A stretch of DNA of 64,000 nucleotides from Ceratorhiza oryzae-sativae (taxonomy: Eukaryota > Basidiomycota > Agaricomycetes > Cantharellales > Ceratobasidiaceae). The translations under genes and the position numbers were made by a program. Under the pieces are notes generated by a model. That model did not search any database. It saw only the letters and a program-made list of their open reading frames with translations, and was not told the DNA's origin. Shown here in pieces: positions 48,486 through 59,052 of the stretch (the first letter of the stretch is position 1; every line of letters begins with the position of its first letter). Where the stretch lies: assembly GCA_030998015.1 (NCBI GenBank), contig JARWMV010000240.1:1178001-1242000 (forward strand), given 5' to 3'.

Positions 48486-49534
48486 CAGCGCTTTTGCAAA
48501 AGTACTTGCCGGTCGGGATTTCAGGTGCTCGAGTCGGAAGCAAACTGAGGGAGTTCAAAAAGCGAAAAACATGCATAACACAACGATTTGGAGCTAAAAA
48601 GGCAATATGAGCTCATATACCAAATTGCGGAAGGATTGCAAACATTTCTACGTACATATTCTCTGAAAATGTGAGGTTTAAAAAAACAGTGCACCTGGGG
48701 CAGAATTCCGTTTTGTGCAATGTGTTTGAGCGCAAATGGAGCCAAAACCTGCATATATTGTTACTTTGAATCTATGATTGCATAACCAAAAACAACAAAT
48801 TTGTAAGTGGTTGATTTCACTAAGATATCGACAACAGGCAAACAGGGGTTCACCCCCTAGAAAGTGACCCCTTGTTTCTGGGGATGCAGAAACTCTGGCA
48901 GATACAAAGCCTGCAATTTCATTACTATGAATCCATTGAAGAGTTATTCAAAGTTTGAGAGCTAAAGGTGCCCTAGCAGTTGATGCATGAGGCTCACGGT
49001 ACTGCACCATAGGCAGTGCTGATACACTCAACGCTACTAGTGAGAATTAGATGAAAAGTTTCCTTAATGTAGAGAAATTTCATTTTAATTTATGTGTAAA
49101 ATTTGGCTTCGCCGGAGTTTCTGCATCCCCAGAAACAAGGGGTCACCTTCTAGGGGGTGAACCCCTGTTTGCCCATTGTCAATATCTTAGTGAAATCGAC
49201 CACTTACAAATTTGTTGTTTTTGGTTATGCAATCATAGATTAAAAATAACAATATATGCAGGTTTTGGCTCCATTTGCGCTCAAACACGTTGCACAAAAC
49301 GGAATTCTGCCCTGGGTGCACTGTTTTTTTAAACCTCACGCTTTCAGAGAATATGTACGTAGAAATGTTTGCAATCCTTCAGCAATTCGGTATATGAGCT
49401 CATATCGCCTTTTTAGCTCCAACTCGTTGTGCTATGCGTGTTTTTTTTTTTTTTTTTGCTTTTTGAACTCCCTCAGTTTGCTTCTGACTCGAGCGCCTGA
49501 AATCCCGACCGGCAAGTACTTTTGCAAAGCGCTG
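48486..49534. mobile_element. Long palindromic (foldback/MITE-like) element, TA-flanked
   Basis: Two arms of about 415 bp form an inverted repeat: left arm from CAGCGCTTTTGCAAAAG, right arm ending CTTTTGCAAAGCGCTG. TA lies on both sides (48484-48485 and 49535-49536). The arms differ by a few substitutions and a T run (about 49441-49457). The centre (about 48.91-49.11 kb) is unique and non-coding. Consistent with a non-autonomous Tc1/mariner-type element with long inverted repeats. Confidence 0.85.
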
Positions 49535-49537
49535 TAA

Positions 49538-50349
49538 TTTGTATAGCATTTGACCACAACCTTTTGAACTCGTACATATTTGGCTCGACCCCGAAAGTCG
49601 TATCTCTAGGACTGCACTTTAGATCATGAACCCCTGCGCGTATTAATCGAACTCTATGAAGTCCAGACCTCACATACGCTTTAGCGTATGGCCAGCCCAA
49701 AATACGATGAGACACCCCACAGACTTTGAAAATACACGTGTGCTCTATTATCCTATTATTTCCGGACTGGAGAATTCTGTTGCATTTGTGCATAATGTCA
49801 GCTTCGTTCAAGGCCCAACCACTGTGTATACTCGATCCAATCGCTCCGGATCGGAAGCTCGGTTGTATGCGAGCCCAGCATATGAAATGTGATTGGGAAA
49901 TTCGGAACCGCCGTCGCCGAGCCAACGAGGCGGCCGCGTCGCGGGGTCGCCCCCCAGGAGCACATTCGGGGAGGCGCTGGACTCATCCATGTAGATATAT
50001 GCTTACAATAAAATTATTTGATGCATAGGTCGAAATGCCGGTGGCCGGTGAACTTTTAAGAGTAACACAAGAGCGCACAAAGAGCACATCTCGTCCCAAC
50101 CCTCTCTGCGCATGATAAGGCGTCCGGTGCGTTGTCCGGCTCTCTATCAGTGCTTCTTCCATAGACTACGTTCCCCTGTCATAACTCTGAAAGAACAAAG
50201 AGCAAATTCGTTAATTAGTTCAACATTCATTCGTACAATAATACAAGTACAAGTACGGGATATTGCACAAATTCAGATGTCAGTGTCGTCAAGCCTCATT
50301 AAAATAGTTTGGACAGAATGAAACAGAAATAATAGAATCGAACTGTTTC
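49538..50349. other. Intergenic, no gene seen
   Basis: No supported gene between the palindrome and the 3' end of the aspartic protease. Confidence 0.4.
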
Positions 50350-51868
50350 TCATGTAGAATTAGCAATTTTTGCAAAACCAACTCTTGCGTTACCCAGATC
50401 GAATACAGTATAGACGTTTTTCATGAATGCATCGCCAACGATCCAGGCATTATCAGGGACACCACTCGAGCCGACTATGGCGCCCACGCAAGTTTCCCCA
50501 AAGTAGTCGACAGCTCCAACTGGACAGGCGGGTCTGTTAGTCACCCAACCACGGTGAGCAAGAGCCAAACCTACGATTAAAGGCAGATGGGGCGACGGAA
50601 TAAGAAGCTCCGCCGAAGGTGAAGGTGACATTCGAAGTTGAGCCGCAAGGGAATGTATAGTATCCCTCGCTTCCGCACCATCGGGTGGCACTCTTTGGCG
50701 CCCTGAAAAGCCGACCACCAGCCTTGACGGTTTCGCTGGGCCCAACGATTAAAGTGGTTCCAGAGTCAATGATCATGGCTCCATCATATGCTTTGATCCC
50801 GTCGACACTGGAAGACCCGGTTGTAATCCAATATGTCTTGGACGTCAAATCAGAGAAGGTGATGTCCCCGGTATACACGCCGAGTTCGTTCCTCCGAGGT
50901 AGAGCTCTGAGCCATTGGATGCAAGATACATGGAAAATACCGGCGATTGGACAACTTTCTGAGATACCAGGTTCTCAAAGAAAGTAGGGGCGCCAATCGA
51001 GGAGATATTTTGGAAACCGAGGCCCATGATGCCATCACTAGGATCTTGAGCGAAGCTGCTGGATTCTTGCGTAACAGCAGAAAATGCTTGCCTGCCAGCA
51101 TCATGTAAGAGTGTATTATGTGCGACCGCTTGCATGGACTCGCCCTTTTACTGAGAGACCCCCAGCGGAGACTGTATCAATGTAGACAGGACCCGAAGCC
51201 GTGCTACCGTCACCATACGAGATACTAAATTCCTGCACGGTGGCAGCTTGAGATACGCTCGAAGAAGAACCAGGAGAATATTGGTTCTTTTGTGCACATC
51301 CCTTGCCTCGACAACCCGAAGAAGGCACCCAAAGGTCAGCAGATCCGCTGCGGAATTCAATTAGAAAGGATAAGAGTGAGCTTCCCCTACTTACGTATCA
51401 AAGTCGATCAGGAAATTTTGGCCTGGTGAGCCTATTGAGATTTCTCCGGCCCAAACTATCATGCTGGTGAGTTTTGTATCATGAGTTGCTTAGAAATTCA
51501 AGCTCACGCTCTTCTTGCTCGTCTCCGAGAACCACAATCTGACGCTTGGCGGGCTTTGAGCCCAGATTCGCGAAAAAGATCAAAGCCTTTCTGTTTCTTG
51601 TATGCTTTGTTTCCTCTTTGATACTTCCTAAATCATTTGCATTAGCAAAAGCCGTCAAGCCCGACCAGGGCAGAACTCACGATTCAACCTTGTCTCGGTG
51701 ATGTGCTAGTGCCTTCGGTCGAATCACGCCATCCTTCGCAAGTCCACCAGTCAGGCTGACTCGCTTGCGGAGTGGGATCGAAATGCCATGGGCCGCCGGG
51801 TTCGCCACAGGGATGGCAGAGGTGATTCCTGCGACGGTGATAGTTGCGATTGTAATAGACTTCAACAT
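50350..51868 (-). CDS. Secreted aspartic protease, pepsin-like (family A1)
   Basis: Extracellular acid protease. Start MLKSITIATITVAGITSAIP at 51868 is a signal peptide; an in-frame upstream ATG at 51916 is less likely because it would bury it. A propeptide follows (LTGGLAKDGVIRPKALAHHR). The first catalytic motif is split by an intron: FLIDFDT|GSADLWVPSSGC, the join restoring D-T-G-S. The flap region reads EFSISYGDGSTASGPVYIDT. Next come SDGIMGLGFQNISSIGAPTF and the second catalytic motif AMIIDSGTTLIVGP. The C-terminal part has NAWIVGDAFMKNVYTVFDLG, ending KIANST. Cys pairs C..C at SSGCRGKGC and WCGSEGYYTFPC fit the fold. About six exons. Similar to basidiomycete polyporopepsin-type enzymes. 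Confidence 0.94.
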
Positions 51869-52326
51869 GACTTCAATTATTTGATAGAGGATGACGGCCC
51901 TTGTATGTCGTACCAAGCAGACGAGGGGTTTTTATGCGAGCCATCGGCCACGCACTCATTCTTGTCAAGTGCTGCGGAGTCGCTTGACGAAGGTTGTCCG
52001 GAACGTTCCTCGCTTGGAGCTAAATATATATTCTTTACACGTCAAGGTATAATCTCATCAACGCGGCAACGCTTATTCCATGTCCCGGCCGAGCCATTAG
52101 CGGTGGCAGTGCGGATGGCGCGCACTCAATCGGGAAGTCAGCTAACTTTATCATAGATACTCGGCCACAACCGTCCATCGTCAGCTCGTGTCTTCATCGA
52201 CCCAAGCCACTACTGAATAGACCAAAGAGCACTATTATCCCATTCAATTTCTCATCTATCAGTATATTTATTTCGACCAATCGGGAGCGAGTCCGCAGAG
52301 CCTCCGGCCAAGCTCTGTCAAACTCG

Positions 52327-52676
52327 AGGTAGCGGGAAGGCTACATGGTGGTTAGGTGAAATCTCCCTCTCATTAGAATTTCCTGTTACGATGTCTAAAT
52401 GCTGTAGGCCCAAGAGTGGAACGTCGGTCACAGGACCCCGAACCCCCAAGATGCATTTTTAACAATTTCAATCTACTACAAAATCTGGCTTGATTTTTAG
52501 GTGGGGAGCCCTAAAGTACGACTATAATCGCTGTACTGAGACTCAAGCTGAAAGACGATGAGTCGGAGCTAAGGGATGGGTTTCTTTGACTACGTTCCAC
52601 CCTTACGCCTACCATACAACGATGGGATCTTTATTGCGCACAGCCACGTGTGATTTCTAACAAAGTTTGACGATAC
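52327..52676 (-). pseudogene. Second fragment related to the WD40 remnant
   Basis: GGCTACATGGTGGTTAGGT (about 52340) and GCGCACAGCCACGTGTGA (about 52636) also occur, in the same order and spaced differently, at about 10914 and 11008. The intervening DNA is unlike. It is a decayed dispersed copy, cut at 52687 by the retrotransposon insertion. Confidence 0.45.
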
Positions 52677-52687
52677 TCCGGGCCGCG
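52677..52687. repeat. Target-site duplication, left copy
   Basis: TCCGGGCCGCG, identical to 59042-59052; the preceding C also matches. It marks the 5' edge of the non-LTR retrotransposon. Confidence 0.9.
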
Positions 52688-52716
52688 GGGCATTTTGCCT
52701 GTATTATTTCCTTTTT

Positions 52717-54681
52717 ATGAATGAAGGGGGATCCCAACCCCAGCCGCCCGAGTCTCCTAGACGAACTGCTGGACTAAAGAGGACAATTGCTGATACCAAG
52801 CAACCACCAAACCAAACCTCTACGCCTGGCTCAACCCAAGCGAACAAGCCGTTGTGTCCAAGGGAGGGCGCCAGTACTCCTATACCCGATCCAAGCGATC
52901 TTTCCCCGAAAACTAGCAAAAAACCTAGAACGGGTGACACTCCTGACACCATGTCAAATCTGAGCAATGCCAACCCAACCAATCCCGCCCAGTCTGCGCC
53001 CCATGCGACTGGTGGTACCAACGTGCTCGACACCCCACTTTCTTCTTCTGGCTCTGCCCCAACTCTGGACGCATCCAACACCCTTTTCAATTTTTCTTCT
53101 TCTTTTCTTTCTCAAACCCCACTTAACGCTATCCAAACCGCTCTTGGTACTCTTGAATCTCTATCTACCGACCCCAATAACCGTATTCTCTTCACTATAC
53201 CTGATATAAAAAACCGACTCGAAAAAATCACAAAAAATACGTACAACACCAATGTTACATACGAACTGAACAACCTCACCCAAGCCATCTCGGCTATGGA
53301 GGACCGCCTTGTAAGCATGATACAATCTAAAATCTCCACTCTCGAAAGTGCATATCACCATGATAAAACTTCCACTAACAATACAAACACCAATCCTGAA
53401 CAAGTCAACCCCAATCCCACTACCAAATCTGCAAACCCAATCCCTTTTAAACCCATACGAGCCAACCCAAACCCAAGCAACCCCAAAACAACACCCAAAC
53501 CTCTGGCGCGCCCAACATCAGCTGGTCACCCCTCAAGGATCATTGCCACCGTAGACAAAAAGTTAGACTTAAACAAAAAGTTCGGAAACGACATCATCGA
53601 AAAAGTAAACTCGGCTTTACATGACTTGACAAACGACCACAATTTAAGTATAACTGGTATGACGCCATCCGCGCGTGGTAACCTCATCCTGTATGCCCGA
53701 CAAACCACTACCGGAGAAGCGCTAGCCCCATTAATCGACAAAATCAACAAAGTCTTCAATCAAGAAGGCTTCACAGTCACGAAAGCAGAACCAGATGCTT
53801 GCTGGGTAACTATCCAAATTGACGGAGTCCCAACCCGCCCAGGCGCAGGTGGTAGTATTGATACTGTATTCTGTACTGAAGTCATTGAAGAACTCAAATT
53901 CTCCTTCCCGCTACTAGAGAAATCATGGAACGAAATCAAAAAATCGAAATGGTTATGCTCCCCGACACAGCTCCAATCTTTAGAACGAAAACATGCTTCA
54001 ATGATCATCACGTTTACTAACGAATCCATGGCCAAGCCAATTCTCGACATTGGCGAAGCTTTCATTTACGGTGAAAAGATCAAATTCCGTCGACACACTG
54101 AAGGCACATCTCCCCTACAGTGCACGAATTGCTGGGGTCTCAACCACCTAGCCAACCGCTGCAAGAACCCGATTAGATGTGGTAAATGCGCCGGACCACA
54201 CCATACTAACGACCACAAAAACTGCTCCGAGTGTGAACTAGACGCAAACTCCCTATGCGTCCACGACAAGAAAAATTGCAAATGCGCCTTATGTGGATCT
54301 TCAGATCACCCAGCCACATTCAAAGGTTGCCCCAAACGCACACGCGCCAAACTTGGCTCCAAAGTCCTCCAGAAACCATCGGCCACCAATCCGAAACCTC
54401 AAACATTGCTCAGACAACCCAACCCCTCCGACATAGCCATTACACAGGCCAAACCGAACAACAACCAAGTCAAGAAGCTCATTAATGAAATTTACACAAA
54501 ACTTCCGCACCTCACCACCCAAGTCATCCGCAAGAAACTCAAGACCCACAATTACAACATGGAGACGACACTCAAAGACTTGTCCATTGACGAGCCCACA
54601 TTTGAGACCCCCGCCCAAGAAACCCCCAACAACGGCACGACTGAGCCTACGCCTGAAACTATTATGGACACCTCGCGATGA
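52717..54681 (+). CDS. LINE ORF1, nucleic-acid-binding Gag-like protein
   Basis: 654 residues. The N-terminal 280 residues are Pro/Ser/Thr/Asn-rich and probably disordered, apart from a possible coiled coil (YELNNLTQAISAMEDRLVSM). A folded middle part runs from about 285 to 460 (KKFGNDIIEKVNSALHDL to YGEKIKFRRH). Zinc knuckles follow: C469-TNCWGLNHLANRC (C-x2-C-x4-H-x4-C), then CGKCAGPHHTNDHKNC, then CALCGSSDHPATFKGC. Residues about 585-625 (VKKLINEIYTKLPHLTTQVI onward) resemble a CUE ubiquitin-binding fold. The ORF overlaps ORF2 by ATGA, so ORF2 is probably translated by stop-restart coupling. It packages the element RNA. Confidence 0.92.
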   Translation: MNEGGSQPQPPESPRRTAGLKRTIADTKQPPNQTSTPGSTQANKPLCPREGASTPIPDPSDLSPKTSKKPRTGDTPDTMSNLSNANPTNPAQSAPHATGGTNVLDTPLSSSGSAPTLDASNTLFNFSSSFLSQTPLNAIQTALGTLESLSTDPNNRILFTIPDIKNRLEKITKNTYNTNVTYELNNLTQAISAMEDRLVSMIQSKISTLESAYHHDKTSTNNTNTNPEQVNPNPTTKSANPIPFKPIRANPNPSNPKTTPKPLARPTSAGHPSRIIATVDKKLDLNKKFGNDIIEKVNSALHDLTNDHNLSITGMTPSARGNLILYARQTTTGEALAPLIDKINKVFNQEGFTVTKAEPDACWVTIQIDGVPTRPGAGGSIDTVFCTEVIEELKFSFPLLEKSWNEIKKSKWLCSPTQLQSLERKHASMIITFTNESMAKPILDIGEAFIYGEKIKFRRHTEGTSPLQCTNCWGLNHLANRCKNPIRCGKCAGPHHTNDHKNCSECELDANSLCVHDKKNCKCALCGSSDHPATFKGCPKRTRAKLGSKVLQKPSATNPKPQTLLRQPNPSDIAITQAKPNNNQVKKLINEIYTKLPHLTTQVIRKKLKTHNYNMETTLKDLSIDEPTFETPAQETPNNGTTEPTPETIMDTSR

Positions 54682-57122
54682 ATACAAAACCGATAAGTTT
54701 CTTATGCCTAAATACACATAAATCAAACTCGATCATGCACACCTTACTGAATACATGCTCCAAAGCCACAGGTAACAACAAACCGTACATCATCCTAATT
54801 CAAGAACCTTGGTGGGGCGACATAGCAGGCGGTAATCGCGGCTCTGTCTCCTACCGTGGTTGGAATACCATCATACCCAAACCTGTAATAGCTAACAACC
54901 AAATCCCTAGAGTTTTAGTATACCACTGCACCCGCGCAGATGTCACCATCACACTTCGATCCGACATCGCTCAAGACCTTGACTGCATGTATCTCGAAAT
55001 CTCACAACCCGGCTTCAACCCAATCTTAATTGCCAACATCTACAATCAAAAATCACCCACCAACGACGCCTCCTGGACATTTGACCGCATGAAGAACCAC
55101 AGACTTCCCATTGGCCCGACAATCCTATGCGGAGACTGGAACGCCCATCACTTCCTATGGGAACCGGACAGACCCGATTCGCAAAACCCGAATCGTCGCG
55201 ACATCGAAATAGTCGAATGGTTACACGAACATGACTATTCATTAAATAACACACCAGGTATACCAACCCACACAGCAACAGTAAGGACGGCGGACGGAGT
55301 CAGAACCTCGCTCACCACCATAGACCTGACATTCAGCAACCTCCACGCTAACGCACTAGACCTAGTCAAGAACTTTTACATTGACGAAGACGTCTCCGGA
55401 TCATCTGACCACTTTGCCCAACGATTTCATATTGATCAAGGCCGCATCCCTATCGAAAACCTCATCCCAGAACGCTACAACTGGGGAGGAGCAGACCTCG
55501 ACGGATATTGCCGAAAAGTAGCCTCACGCCTAGCCCAATCAGCCGAGTTTTTTACAACCCTCAGACTCAACCAAAACCCTACCACAGCTGAAATCGACAA
55601 CTGTGCAGAAATCCTAGAGCGAGCCTTCGTCGAAACTGCCGAAGAGACCGTACCAAAATATCGACCTAGCGCCCACGCAAAAGAATGGTGGTCAGATGCC
55701 CTCACCCAACTTGTGAATGAAGTTGTTGACGCTGCTAAACTAACCCGCGACCACACCATTACTGACCCTAATATCCTATCAATTCTCATCACAGAACACA
55801 AACGACGCAAAAACCACTTGAGACGAGAACAGAAGAAGGCCAAAAAAGAATGGATCGAAATGATAACGAGCGAAGCCACACACAGGAATATATGGCATAT
55901 AAACAAATGGTGCACAGGCTCGCGTACTTACCCATCTCCTCCCATGTCACGAGGTCCGGGTCAAACTCCTGCGATCAAACATAAAGACAAGTGCAACGTA
56001 CTCAGGGAAGGATTATTTCCTCCCCCTCCAGAACTACCCAACGTACCCGAACCAGACTTAATCACGCCCATACCAAACGAACACGAGTGGCCTCCGCTAA
56101 AATACCACGAACTCAAGAAAGCCATCTTCTCAAGCAGATCGACCTCAGCTCCCGGCCCAGACGGCATCCCATTCCTCATTCTCAAACTTGCCTGGGGATC
56201 GGCAGCAACGGAAATGTTCGCAGTCGCCCAGGCATGCGTCAAAGTTGGATATCACCCTCGAATCTATCGCTCGTCAATCTCAGTCGCCCTTGCTAAACCA
56301 GGTAAACCCGACTACTCAATTCCCAAAGCTTACAGGTTCATTCAACTACTTCGGACCTTTGGGAAAGCTATTGAAAAAGTCATCGCCGCGAGACTAACGC
56401 ATCTCTGCCTCAAACACGACATCATCCCGAAGTCCCAATTTGGAAGCATGACATCCAGATCAACCACCGACGCAGCACTAATCGTCAAACACGACATCCA
56501 AAACGCCGCCGACCAAGGTCTTGTATCCAGCTCCTTGAGCTTTGACATCAAAGGCTTCTTTGATAACATCTCACACAAAGTTCTACTTAACACTATGCGA
56601 GATTTCAGACTCCCCCTCCCCCTCATCAAATGGACAGATCGTTTCCTTTCCGACAGACAAACGGCCGTCTTGCTCGACGGCATCAAAGACGAAATGAAAC
56701 CCATCAAAACGGGAGTCCCTCAAGGCTCCTCAGTCTCTCCTCCTTTATCTGGCATACTCACCGCACCGCTTATAAAGGACTTCGAATCTAAAGCCAAGAC
56801 TGACAACGATGAAAGATATGCAAATCGTAACTACAAATCCATCCCATCCCCGTGCCTCCTCATCATTTACGTAGACGACGGTTTCCTACTAACCTCTTCC
56901 AAGTCCCACGCCACAAACTCACTCACTCTAGCCCAAGCTTACACACAGTGCGACAACTGGGGCGCCAGCGTCGGAATCGCATTCGACGAAGGCGACAAAC
57001 GAGAACTAATCCATTACACTTACAGAAAACGCACCCCATTCGAATCGCTGCCCTCTATCATCCTCACAAACAGAGACGGAACCCAAGCCACAGTACTCCG
57101 CAAGAGACCATCCGTTGGTTAG
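54678..57122 (+). CDS. LINE ORF2, endonuclease and reverse transcriptase part
   Basis: 814 residues before a premature stop. The APE-type endonuclease occupies about 1-250: LNTHKSNSIMHTLL, IILIQEPWWGD (catalytic Glu), ILCGDWNAHHFLWE, TTIDLTFSN and SGSSDHFAQRF (catalytic Asp-His). Reverse transcriptase covers about 480-760: STSAPGPDGIPFLILKLAW, IPKAYRFIQLLRTFGKAIEK, SQFGSMTSRSTTDAALIVKH, SLSFDIKGFFDNISHKVLL, IKTGVPQGSSVSPPLSGIL and the active-site YVDD at 731-734. ORF2 ATG overlaps the ORF1 stop. The frame ends at RKRPSVG, but homologous coding continues in another frame, so this copy is broken by one frameshift near 57100. Confidence 0.93.
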   Translation: MNTKPISFLCLNTHKSNSIMHTLLNTCSKATGNNKPYIILIQEPWWGDIAGGNRGSVSYRGWNTIIPKPVIANNQIPRVLVYHCTRADVTITLRSDIAQDLDCMYLEISQPGFNPILIANIYNQKSPTNDASWTFDRMKNHRLPIGPTILCGDWNAHHFLWEPDRPDSQNPNRRDIEIVEWLHEHDYSLNNTPGIPTHTATVRTADGVRTSLTTIDLTFSNLHANALDLVKNFYIDEDVSGSSDHFAQRFHIDQGRIPIENLIPERYNWGGADLDGYCRKVASRLAQSAEFFTTLRLNQNPTTAEIDNCAEILERAFVETAEETVPKYRPSAHAKEWWSDALTQLVNEVVDAAKLTRDHTITDPNILSILITEHKRRKNHLRREQKKAKKEWIEMITSEATHRNIWHINKWCTGSRTYPSPPMSRGPGQTPAIKHKDKCNVLREGLFPPPPELPNVPEPDLITPIPNEHEWPPLKYHELKKAIFSSRSTSAPGPDGIPFLILKLAWGSAATEMFAVAQACVKVGYHPRIYRSSISVALAKPGKPDYSIPKAYRFIQLLRTFGKAIEKVIAARLTHLCLKHDIIPKSQFGSMTSRSTTDAALIVKHDIQNAADQGLVSSSLSFDIKGFFDNISHKVLLNTMRDFRLPLPLIKWTDRFLSDRQTAVLLDGIKDEMKPIKTGVPQGSSVSPPLSGILTAPLIKDFESKAKTDNDERYANRNYKSIPSPCLLIIYVDDGFLLTSSKSHATNSLTLAQAYTQCDNWGASVGIAFDEGDKRELIHYTYRKRTPFESLPSIILTNRDGTQATVLRKRPSVG

Positions 57123-58747
57123 GAGTCTTCTTCGACCGGCACCTCAACTTCAAAAGCCACGTTAATCGACTCGCCTGTAAAGCCAATACAGCTCTACAGG
57201 GCCTCAAGCTACTCGCGAATTCAGTCAGAGGTATGAGACAACATAACCTACGCATCTTATACATGGCATGCTGTAGATCGATACTCACATACGCCTCACC
57301 GGTGTGGTGGAACAACTCCAAACCGCTTATACGCCCCCTCATACTAACACAAAACAAAGCCCTCAGATGGATTAGCGGTGCATTCAGAACCACCCCCGTC
57401 AGAGCCCTCGAAATCATTACCTCGATCCCTCCGTTGCAATTGACCCTCGATCAAATCAACCGACAAACCTCTATTCGATTCAGCAAACTTCCCGAAAATC
57501 ATCTCATCTTACATCGACTCGACGCCGGTTGGCTACCAAACGAAATCGAAAGAGTCAGCCCCCCAAACAAAATCCGACAACTAGTCCTGGACGCATACAG
57601 AAACCCAGCAGCCCGACAAAGAGACTACACAACACTATACGAACTGGCGAAGTTCAACAATCCACTGAACGAACGATGCAACCCCCTGATTCTTCCTCCA
57701 TGGAAACGCGCCCACTCCGACCCCGAACTCCAAAATCGATTAACCATCTCCCCCTACGACGGTCGAACCTCAAAAGAGACCCTCAGGGAGCTCCACAAAC
57801 ACTTAACCGAGCGCTGGGAGAACGACGCCGATCACATAGTATGTTACGCTGACGCATCTCACTGGACAGACCAAGGAGAAAATCGGATGGGAGCAGGTAT
57901 AGGCGTAACTGTCTTCCACAAATCTTCCCGTATACACTCACACTCACAGAAGGTCGCTAACCAAGTAGAACCTTGGGACCTGGAACTCGAAGCCATCGAA
58001 ATCGCGATCAGATTAGCCATCGAACTAACATCCAGATTCGAACCGTCCCCCAAAAACATCCATATCTTCTCCGACAACACTTCAGCCATCGAGGTCGCCT
58101 TAGAAGGACACGCAAGATCAGGTCAAAAAACTTGCTTATCGATTCGCAACCAAGCATTCAACTTCATAGACAAAAATCCCGAACACAACATCTCGATCCA
58201 ATACTGCCCAGCCCACGAAGACATCCGTGGCCACGACCTCGCTGACAAACTAGCTAAACGGGCGTCGTCCCATAGAAGAAGCATTTCTGGAAGGAAAACA
58301 CTTACCAACATCAAACGAGAGTCCAAGGCCAAAACATCAAATGACTGGTTCGAAACCTGGGCGGCACGCGAACCAAGCGGTTTCTTCGCACCAGCAGACC
58401 GAATTCCACCTTCGTGCAAACCAAGCAAAACACTCCTCAACACCCCAAGACCCATATTCTCGCGCCTCACTCAAGCCCTCACAGGCCACGCCTTCATCGG
58501 AGAATATTACGAACGGTTCGTCCCAGATGAAAACACGTTCTGCCCTTGCGGCGAACCTCTACAAACCCGACAGCATATACTCCTAGAATGCCCAGACTAC
58601 GCTGACTTTCACCACCTTTTTATCACAGACCGAGGAGACATGCTCTCCCTGCCCGATATACTCGGCACGCCGAAAGGCATTGAAAAACTTATCACTTTCC
58701 TCGAACACACGAACGCATTTACCAAACAAGAAAACCCCTTCGGTTAA
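57095..58747 (+). pseudogene. LINE ORF2, RNase H and C-terminal part (shifted frame)
   Basis: Continues ORF2 from TPQETIRWLGVFFDRHLNFK (RT thumb/connection) through LKLLANSVRGMRQHNLRILY and WWNNSKPLIRPLILTQNKAL. The RNase H domain lies at about 57.82-58.27 kb with all acidic positions visible: CYADASHWTDQGENRMGAG, ELEAIEIAIRLA, IFSDNTSAIEVA and CPAHEDIRGHDLADKLA. A terminal zinc knuckle CPCGEPLQTRQHILLEC follows. The frame is +2 (or -1) relative to the first part, and no separate start is expected. Apart from that indel the frame is intact for over 500 codons. Confidence 0.9.
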
Positions 58748-59041
58748 TCTAAGGGCTCCCGCCCTCGGCTCAAGACTTTCTCCCTCTCTTTCCCCTCTCT
58801 CTCTGTGCCTCGGACGCCGTGCGCTTTGTTCCTTGCCATAATGCTACCCTCCCCCCACGTGACTCGCCTTAGGCGTCTCGCTCGGACACGCTTCTCTCTT
58901 CGCGCTACACTCTTTCTCCCTGTACCCCGGTGCAGGGTGTTGCCCGGTTCTTCTTCTTCGTGATCAGGCCGGGACCGCGCCTTGGCTCATTGTGAGACTG
59001 CTAGCGGTATACAAATAATAGATTTCATCATCATCATCATC

Positions 59042-59052
59042 TCCGGGCCGCG
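59042..59052. repeat. Target-site duplication, right copy
   Basis: TCCGGGCCGCG, directly after the TCATCATCATC tail of the LINE. Confidence 0.9.

Larger units (their letters stand above)
52688..59041 (+). mobile_element. Near-full-length non-LTR retrotransposon (LINE), EN-RT-RNase H type
   Basis: About 6.35 kb between two copies of TCCGGGCCGCG. Short 5' leader, ORF1, overlapping ORF2, a C/T-rich 3' region and a TCATCATCATCATCATC tail instead of poly(A). Domain order (CCHC ORF1; endonuclease, reverse transcriptase, RNase H, terminal zinc knuckle in ORF2) fits the I/Tad group of fungal LINEs. A perfect duplication and long open frames mean recent insertion. Confidence 0.93.

Noticed and set aside
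48521..49537. Two similar open frames (minus 48521-48754 and plus 49256-49537, both MQVLAPFALKH...)
   Set aside because: They are the same sequence in the two arms of the palindrome; no domain, no other support. Treated as by-products of the inverted repeat.
57095..58747. Separate third ORF of the LINE
   Set aside because: It starts in the middle of the RT connection region and has no start signal; it is the rest of ORF2 after an indel.
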